Shown in pieces: positions 6,092 to 10,350 of a DNA stretch of 10,350 nt; the stretch's first letter is position 1, and each line of letters begins with the position of its first letter. The position numbers and the translations under genes are program-made. The stretch comes from Planctomycetota bacterium (GTDB lineage Bacteria > Planctomycetota > UBA1135 > UBA2386). The notes below the pieces were generated by a model that was not told the DNA's origin, did no database searches, and saw nothing but the letters and a program-made list of their open reading frames with translations. Location of the stretch: assembly GCA_003235605.1 (NCBI GenBank), contig QJVU01000185.1:1-10350 (forward strand), read 5' to 3'.

Positions 6092-7297
6092 CTAGCGGTC
6101 GGAAAGGGGCCCGACTCTCCAGGCCTCGGGCCGCATGCGGCGGCGGGAAAATCGCAGCATGTTCCCCACCTGCCTGCGCTTGCGGAAACCCAGGAGGTGG
6201 AACAGCTCCACCGCCAGAAACCGCGCCACGCGTGGGTTCACCAGCAGGGTGTCCGGGTCCCGGTGGACGGGATCCCGTCGCACCCCGGGGAGCAGGGGCA
6301 GGGCGTGGGCGACGCCCAGGGATTGGAGGATACGGGCCACGTGCAGCCAGAACGGCCGCACCCTTCGACACAGGAAATAGCCATCCTCCCCCTGGCCCTG
6401 ATAGAGAGGCAGCAGGATGACCCCGTCCTGACCGGCGCGCAGCTCCTGGCCGCCCTCCAAGGCCAGAAGCTCGCCTTTCCTGACCTGCTGGAAGCTCTGG
6501 TATCCCGGCTGCATCCGGAACCCGAGGCCGGGAACGACCACATGACGGTGGCGGACCTCCAACACCGGCGGAAGGCCCCGGGCGGATTCCCGCAGGGTGC
6601 GGCGGAAGCCGGCGACATCCACTTGTGCGGCGGGGACGAGGCCGACCGCAACCAGCGCCAGCCAGACCGCAGCCTCCAGGTTGTCGACAGTCCGCGGGTT
6701 GTTGTGCTGTCCCCCCTCGACTGCCACCGCGACCAGTCCCCGTTCGCTGAAGAACTCCATGGTCGCGCCGTCGATGCACTCTTCGAGGCCGAGGATCATT
6801 GGCACTGGCAACGACATCGCCAGGCGCCGATTCGGTACCGTGTCCGCAATACACGTGAACGATGGTCCCTCTGCCGAACTGCTGTGCAGGTCCACGAACA
6901 CCACGGGCCCCCGCGCCCGAGCCAGACAGTCCTCGAACACCTCCAACAGCTCCCGCTGCTCTCTGTCCTCGGCGCTGTCATGGATCAGCTCCTGGGAACG
7001 AAGCGCGGCCACCTTGCCGGCGGTCCAGGCACGGTTCAGGTCTCGGTTCAGGAACCGCCGGTTTTGGGCCAGACCGCCCAGGTTGCCGGCAACCGCCACG
7101 AAGCTCCCGACCACGGGCAGGCTTGCCTCGCTCATCCGGGCCGCCACCCGCTCCAGGGCCTGCACTCCACCCGGCTCGTTGCCATGCACACCACCCAAGA
7201 CGATCAGCGTAGGACCGGGCGTCGCAGCCTCGCGGCGGCACAGCACCCTCTCCCGGGTTTGTTCGCTGAAGGGTTCGGCCGCGATCGAACTGCTCAC
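6092..7297 (-). CDS. Succinylglutamate desuccinylase/aspartoacylase-like zinc deacylase
   Basis: A 401-residue protein of the AstE/AspA branch of the M14 zinc-carboxypeptidase fold. Visible motifs: GGVHGNEPGG with zinc ligands H38 and E41; R-F-L-N-R-D-L-N-R-A-W (81-91) for substrate carboxylate binding; D-L-H-S-S (136-140) with the third zinc ligand H138; and VEGGQH with the catalytic Glu194. After about residue 245 a beta-rich C-terminal domain follows, and residues 305-401 form an Arg-rich extension beyond the usual family length (about 320-350). Family members hydrolyse N-acyl amino acids; the substrate here is unknown. The start is GTG 7297, which overlaps the TGA of the upstream ligase as GTGA, with GGAGGG about 10 bases before it. 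The frame is open further upstream, but that extension is Arg-rich shadow sequence of the ligase gene. Coupling to the ligase suggests that one enzyme makes and the other cuts a related amide bond. Confidence 0.88.
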   Translation of the reverse strand: MSSSIAAEPFSEQTRERVLCRREAATPGPTLIVLGGVHGNEPGGVQALERVAARMSEASLPVVGSFVAVAGNLGGLAQNRRFLNRDLNRAWTAGKVAALRSQELIHDSAEDREQRELLEVFEDCLARARGPVVFVDLHSSSAEGPSFTCIADTVPNRRLAMSLPVPMILGLEECIDGATMEFFSERGLVAVAVEGGQHNNPRTVDNLEAAVWLALVAVGLVPAAQVDVAGFRRTLRESARGLPPVLEVRHRHVVVPGLGFRMQPGYQSFQQVRKGELLALEGGQELRAGQDGVILLPLYQGQGEDGYFLCRRVRPFWLHVARILQSLGVAHALPLLPGVRRDPVHRDPDTLLVNPRVARFLAVELFHLLGFRKRRQVGNMLRFSRRRMRPEAWRVGPLSDR

Positions 7298-9219
7298 TCG
7301 GCAGCGCCCTCCCGCAGCTGCTGCTCGAACAGGATGCTCGCAACCTGGATCAGATCGTGCTCCGTGATGATCCCTACAAGCTTGTCCCCCTCGACCACAG
7401 GCAGGCACCCCACGCGCCTCTCGCGCATGATCTCGATCGCTTCCAGCGTCGGCGTCGCCGGCGTCACCGTGACCGGTTGGCTCTTCATGATGTCCTTGAC
7501 GGCAACGTGACCCTTGTCCCTGTTCCTGAGTCCGCCACCCACCATCCGCAGAAGCGAGCGGTGCGAGACCAATCCCACGAGCTTCCCGTCGTCGTCTTCC
7601 ACGGGGACGTGGCGGATGTGACGCCAGTCCATCAGGCTCGCCGCAAGATCTACGACATCCTCTGGGTGCACGGTGAACAGATCCGTGACCATGAACTGTC
7701 CCACGCACTGGTAGCTGTGGCGCCAGTCCCCGGAGTCAGACAGATTCGCGAGCTCCCAGGTGTGGACCGGCCGGCCGCTTGCGGCTCGGCGCATCATGGC
7801 GCGCGTCAGCGTCTGCATCCTCTGGTCCAGTGTGCCGGCCTGCCCCATCTCCTGAAGAGAATCGAGGGTCCACTGGGCGCCGGTGCGCCCAGAACCGGCC
7901 CGCTCCTCGATCACCCCCAGATAGCGGTCGATGTCCCGGCTGTCGATGTTGCTGGCCCGGAGGCCACGACGAGCCTGCGGCAGCAACTCCTTCCGGATCA
8001 GGTCCGGGGCAGCGTAGGTGGTCCCACCCCACCACGTGAGCTGTGCTTTCAGGCCGTGGCGGGCCGCGCTGATGAAGTTGGACTTGGCATCGTCGAATCC
8101 GATCTTCTGGGTGATGTCGTCCTGTTCCTCGGCGATGGCCGCCATCAGACCGTAGAAGAACGCTGCATTGGCCATTGCGTCCAGCGCAGTCGGTCCTGAT
8201 GGCAGCGCCCGGTTCTCGATGCGAAGGTGCGCCTTGCCGTCATGCACACCGTAGCACGCACGGTTCCAGCGATAGACGGTGCCGTTGTGCATGCAGAGCG
8301 CTTTCAAGGGTGGCACCTCTCCCCGAAACAGCATGTCGCCGGGGTCGTCCCCGGTATCACACGACAACACCACGCGGAAGCGTGCAATGTCTTCCCGGAA
8401 GATCTCCAGCACCGAGCTCTTCACCCAGTCGTCGCCAAAGCTCACCCGGGGCCGCCGGCCGCGAGCCTGGTGGATTTCGCTCCTGGAGTCCACACTCTGT
8501 TGGAACAGCGCAACCCTGGTCTCCTGCCACAGCCGCCGCCCCAGGCACAGGGGAGAGTTCACCGCCACCGCCAGCACTGGCGCGGTCACCGCCTGGGCGA
8601 TGTTGTAGAGGCGGGCGAACTCGTTCGGCCCAACCTGGAAGTGGCACTGAAAGCTCGTGTTGCAGGACTCCAGCATCACGTTGTCGTGCTGCACGTCCAA
8701 CTCATCGACGCCCTTGATCCGGAACTGGAACATGCCGCCCCTATGCGCCCGCATGGCGTCGTTGAGCGCTCGATACCGGGGATTCGGCGTCATGCTCTGA
8801 ATCCCCAGATCCGACTGGCGCAGGGTTGGCAGGATGCCAGTGAGAAGGACCCGGCAGCCGCTGTCCTGTGCAGCCTCCTCGGCTCGGGAGAGCGCCCTCG
8901 ACAGCTCCGTCTCCATCTTGCGCAGGCAGCCATCGCCGAACACGTGGGGGGTCAGGTTCACCTCCAGGTTGAACAGGGCCAGCTCGGTGGTGAACCTCTC
9001 GTCCTCGAGGCGCTCCAAGACCTGCAATGCCCGCGGCACGGGTCGCCCCACCTCGTCCACCAGGAACATCTCCTGCTCCGCACCGATGCGACGGACTCCG
9101 CTCTCCACGAAGCCTTCATCCAACATGGTCTCCAGCGCCTGCACATCGGCCAGCACCGCCTTCATGAAGACGCGAAGCTGCTCCTGATCGAGGTCGGAAG
9201 AGACGTCGTGTTCACCCAT
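7294..9219 (-). CDS. Glutamate-cysteine ligase (GCS2)-like enzyme fused to two CBS domains
   Basis: A 641-residue protein. Residues about 40-400 resemble the GCS2 family of carboxylate-amine ligases: GAEQEMFLVDE (46-56), the acidic strand ELALFNLEVNLTPH (79-92), TSFQCHFQVG (188-197) matching the GCHVHV-type strand, and LRIENRALPSGPTALDA (332-348). Such enzymes join glutamate to an amine using ATP, classically forming gamma-glutamylcysteine; the acceptor here cannot be inferred. Residues about 508-560 and 575-628 are a CBS pair (FMVTDLFTVHPED ... HVPVEDDDGKLVGLVSHRSLLRM; VKDIMKSQPVTVTP ... GCLPVVEGDKLVGIITEHDLI), a module that usually senses adenine nucleotides. Classical GCS2 enzymes end near 370-400 residues, so the fusion suggests energy-dependent control. 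ATG 9219 is chosen because the family-like sequence begins soon after; no Shine-Dalgarno site is visible. An in-frame ATG exists at 9330 but adds Cys/Pro-rich residues unlike the family. It begins the minus-strand run. Confidence 0.85.
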   Translation of the reverse strand: MGEHDVSSDLDQEQLRVFMKAVLADVQALETMLDEGFVESGVRRIGAEQEMFLVDEVGRPVPRALQVLERLEDERFTTELALFNLEVNLTPHVFGDGCLRKMETELSRALSRAEEAAQDSGCRVLLTGILPTLRQSDLGIQSMTPNPRYRALNDAMRAHRGGMFQFRIKGVDELDVQHDNVMLESCNTSFQCHFQVGPNEFARLYNIAQAVTAPVLAVAVNSPLCLGRRLWQETRVALFQQSVDSRSEIHQARGRRPRVSFGDDWVKSSVLEIFREDIARFRVVLSCDTGDDPGDMLFRGEVPPLKALCMHNGTVYRWNRACYGVHDGKAHLRIENRALPSGPTALDAMANAAFFYGLMAAIAEEQDDITQKIGFDDAKSNFISAARHGLKAQLTWWGGTTYAAPDLIRKELLPQARRGLRASNIDSRDIDRYLGVIEERAGSGRTGAQWTLDSLQEMGQAGTLDQRMQTLTRAMMRRAASGRPVHTWELANLSDSGDWRHSYQCVGQFMVTDLFTVHPEDVVDLAASLMDWRHIRHVPVEDDDGKLVGLVSHRSLLRMVGGGLRNRDKGHVAVKDIMKSQPVTVTPATPTLEAIEIMRERRVGCLPVVEGDKLVGIITEHDLIQVASILFEQQLREGAAE

Positions 9220-9365
9220 GGGAGGGTCAGCAACATATAGCAAACACGGTCCTGGTACCCAGTGCCCCATGGGTGTGGCGCCGCAACAAAGGCGACAGAC
9301 CGCTGCCGGATGACGATGAAGGCCAGGCAAGGATGATGGACGGGACGCTACTATCGAGCAGCTTC

Positions 9366-9827
9366 ATGAGGTTGCGAGCCGCCAAAAACCGCGATGCCGC
9401 CGGGATCATCGACCTGGTTGACCGCTGCTACGCCGAGTACCCCGGCTGCGTCCTGGACGTGGAGGGCGAGGAGCCCGAGCTGCTCGATCCCGAGGGGGCG
9501 TTCTCGGCTTTCTGGGTCTTGGATCGCTCGGGCAGGGTCATGGGCACCGTCGGCTGCAAGCTCGGGCAAGGGTGCCTGGAGCTCAAGAAGCTCTACCTGG
9601 ATCCCGATGCCCGCGGCAACGGCTGGGCCAGACGAATGGTGGCGCTCGTGGAGGACTTCGCCCGGCAGCACGACGTCCCGGTCGTCGAACTGTGGACCGA
9701 CACACGCTTCCGGAACGCCCACGGCCTCTACTCCCATCTCGGATACACCAGGACCGGCGACACGCGCGAGTTGCACGACCGGTCGAACACAGTTGAGTAC
9801 CATTTCCGGAAGAAGCTCACCCCATGA
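9366..9827 (+). CDS. GNAT family N-acetyltransferase
   Basis: A 153-residue single-domain acetyltransferase. MRLRAAKNRDAAGIIDLV is the typical GNAT first strand and helix. LELKKLYLDPDARGNGWARR (71-90) holds motif A with the R-G-N-G-W-A pyrophosphate-binding loop for acetyl-CoA. VELWTDTRFRNAHGLYSHLG (107-126) and the final strand VEYHFRKKL complete the fold. The acyl acceptor is unknown. In-frame ATGs at 9333 and 9336 would add about ten residues, and a longer frame opens at 9273; ATG 9366 is preferred because the domain starts there. The gene is divergent from the ligase-CBS gene across about 146 bp and converges on the transposase gene. Confidence 0.85.
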   Translation: MRLRAAKNRDAAGIIDLVDRCYAEYPGCVLDVEGEEPELLDPEGAFSAFWVLDRSGRVMGTVGCKLGQGCLELKKLYLDPDARGNGWARRMVALVEDFARQHDVPVVELWTDTRFRNAHGLYSHLGYTRTGDTRELHDRSNTVEYHFRKKLTP

Positions 9828-9871
9828 GGAGACGAGCGTCGACCCCGTAGACCGGCTGAAGCCATTGCCGC

Positions 9872-9936
9872 AGGCGCAGGTCGTTCCAGGGCGCAGCGCG
9901 TCCAAGGCGCAGCGCGTCCAAGGCGCAGCGCGTGCA
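9872..9936. repeat. 16-bp tandem repeat, three near-perfect units plus one degenerate unit
   Basis: Units at 9889-9904, 9905-9920 and 9921-9936 read (a/g)GGCGCAGCGCGTCCA, with single changes at the first base of unit one and near the end of unit three. A diverged 17-base unit precedes them at 9872-9888. Each unit contains GCGC-A-GCGC, a short palindrome. The array lies in the 124-bp gap between the convergent GNAT and transposase genes, ending 15 bases from the transposase stop codon. It may be a simple slippage repeat or a remnant of transposase-associated repeats. Confidence 0.8.
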
Positions 9937-9951
9937 GGGCAAGGGGCGTTT

Positions 9952-10350
9952 TCACGGCGCCGATCCGGGTACCTCGGCCAGCCGAACCAGGCCGTGGCGG
10001 CGCCACCCGGTCCGCAGCAGCCAGGTCCGTGACGCTGCCACCGGCCGCTGCTGCGCTTCCACTCCCTTCACGCGGAAGCTCTCCTTCCAGCCGTCGAACC
10101 ACCAGCCGGAGCCGTAGAGGTCCGGCGCCGGCTGGCCCCCGCAGAGCGTGCGATGGCGGTGCCGCAACCCGTTGTTCAGGACATAGGCAAGCGCTCGTCG
10201 CACCTCCCGGGGCGTACGCAGGATGCGGTCGTGGTACCGATCCGCGAAGACCCTGCCCTTCCGCCCCCACAAACGGTTCAGCGCCTTGGCGACGCGGATG
10301 AACAGGCCCTGCAGGCCGCGGGACAGCGCGCTCCGGTTCCTCGACTCCAC
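9952..10350 (-). CDS. REP-associated tyrosine (Y1) transposase, 3' part, truncated by window edge
   Basis: The frame is open from the right edge to the TGA at 9954-9952, giving 133 C-terminal codons including the stop; the start lies beyond the window. GLQGLFIRVAKALNRLWGR, GRVFADRYHDRILRTPREVR and RALAYVLNNGLRHR are characteristic of the helical part of RAYT/IS200-like transposases (Y1_Tnp family). The final WLLRTGWRRHGLVRLAEVPG is a tail I associate with planctomycete and related members. The HUH metal-binding motif belongs to the N-terminal part and is not in the window, so integrity cannot be judged. RAYT proteins are usually single-copy, domesticated and linked to palindromic REP sequences rather than being autonomous insertion elements. 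No insertion-sequence ends were seen here. Confidence 0.82.
   Translation of the reverse strand: MESRNRSALSRGLQGLFIRVAKALNRLWGRKGRVFADRYHDRILRTPREVRRALAYVLNNGLRHRHRTLCGGQPAPDLYGSGWWFDGWKESFRVKGVEAQQRPVAASRTWLLRTGWRRHGLVRLAEVPGSAP

Noticed and set aside
7298..7708. N-terminal extension of the AstE/AspA-like protein
   Set aside because: The frame is open but the sequence is Arg/Gly-rich out-of-frame translation of the CBS region; the GTG overlapping the ligase stop is a better start.
9234..9239. TATATG as a -10 element (with upstream TG) for the minus-strand run
   Set aside because: It matches only four of six consensus bases, has no fitting -35 box, and would leave a leader of only about 8 bases.
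8227..9240. A 337-residue plus-strand frame opposite the ligase-CBS gene
   Set aside because: No domain or signal is seen, and the opposite strand encodes clear GCS2 motifs.
9220..9330. N-terminal extension of the ligase-CBS protein
   Set aside because: The added residues are Cys/Pro-rich and unlike any family N-terminus; this stretch is more likely the divergent promoter region.

Overview
The window is high-GC, densely coded bacterial DNA. The gene set suggests a member of the Planctomycetota, possibly from an uncultured lineage. It includes a secreted-type prenyltransferase/squalene-cyclase repeat protein, a DUF6268-like outer-membrane protein, a Tat-type amidohydrolase, a HEAT-repeat protein, a REP-associated (Y1) transposase, many GTG/TTG starts and weak Shine-Dalgarno sites. 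The taxonomic call is inference; no rRNA or tRNA gene is visible to anchor it.

Layout. On the left, two plus-strand genes: the 3' part of a prenyltransferase/squalene-oxidase-repeat protein (1-862) and a small secreted protein of unknown family (999-1511). From 9219 down to 1531 seven genes run on the minus strand. In transcription order they are: a glutamate-cysteine-ligase-like enzyme fused to two CBS domains, an AstE/AspA-like zinc deacylase, a small coiled-coil protein, an exported HEAT-repeat protein, an exported amidohydrolase, a DUF6268-like outer-membrane protein and a peroxiredoxin. Several of these junctions overlap by a few bases, suggesting translational coupling. Divergent from this run is a GNAT acetyltransferase (9366-9827). 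At the right edge is the 3' part of a Y1/RAYT transposase on the minus strand (9952-10350), with a 16-bp tandem repeat just past its stop codon.

The main discovery is in the last gene of the minus-strand run. The peroxiredoxin reading frame (1968 to 1531) is intact except for one in-frame UGA at 1839-1837, exactly where the BCP/PrxQ family has its peroxidatic cysteine (TPG-UGA-T instead of TPGCT). Fifteen bases downstream lies a compact hairpin with a bulged U and a G-U at the start of the apical loop. These are the hallmarks of a bacterial SECIS element recognised by SelB. The gene is therefore best read as a selenocysteine-containing peroxiredoxin. Standard gene callers would report only a 68-residue C-terminal fragment or a pseudogene.

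How the genes may work together is only partly visible. The ligase-CBS and AstE/AspA-like genes overlap by 4 bases and probably act on a common amide or peptide metabolite. The exported HEAT, amidohydrolase and outer-membrane proteins form a cell-envelope group. The selenocysteine insertion genes (selA, selB, selC, selD) are not in this window and must lie elsewhere if the selenoprotein call is right.
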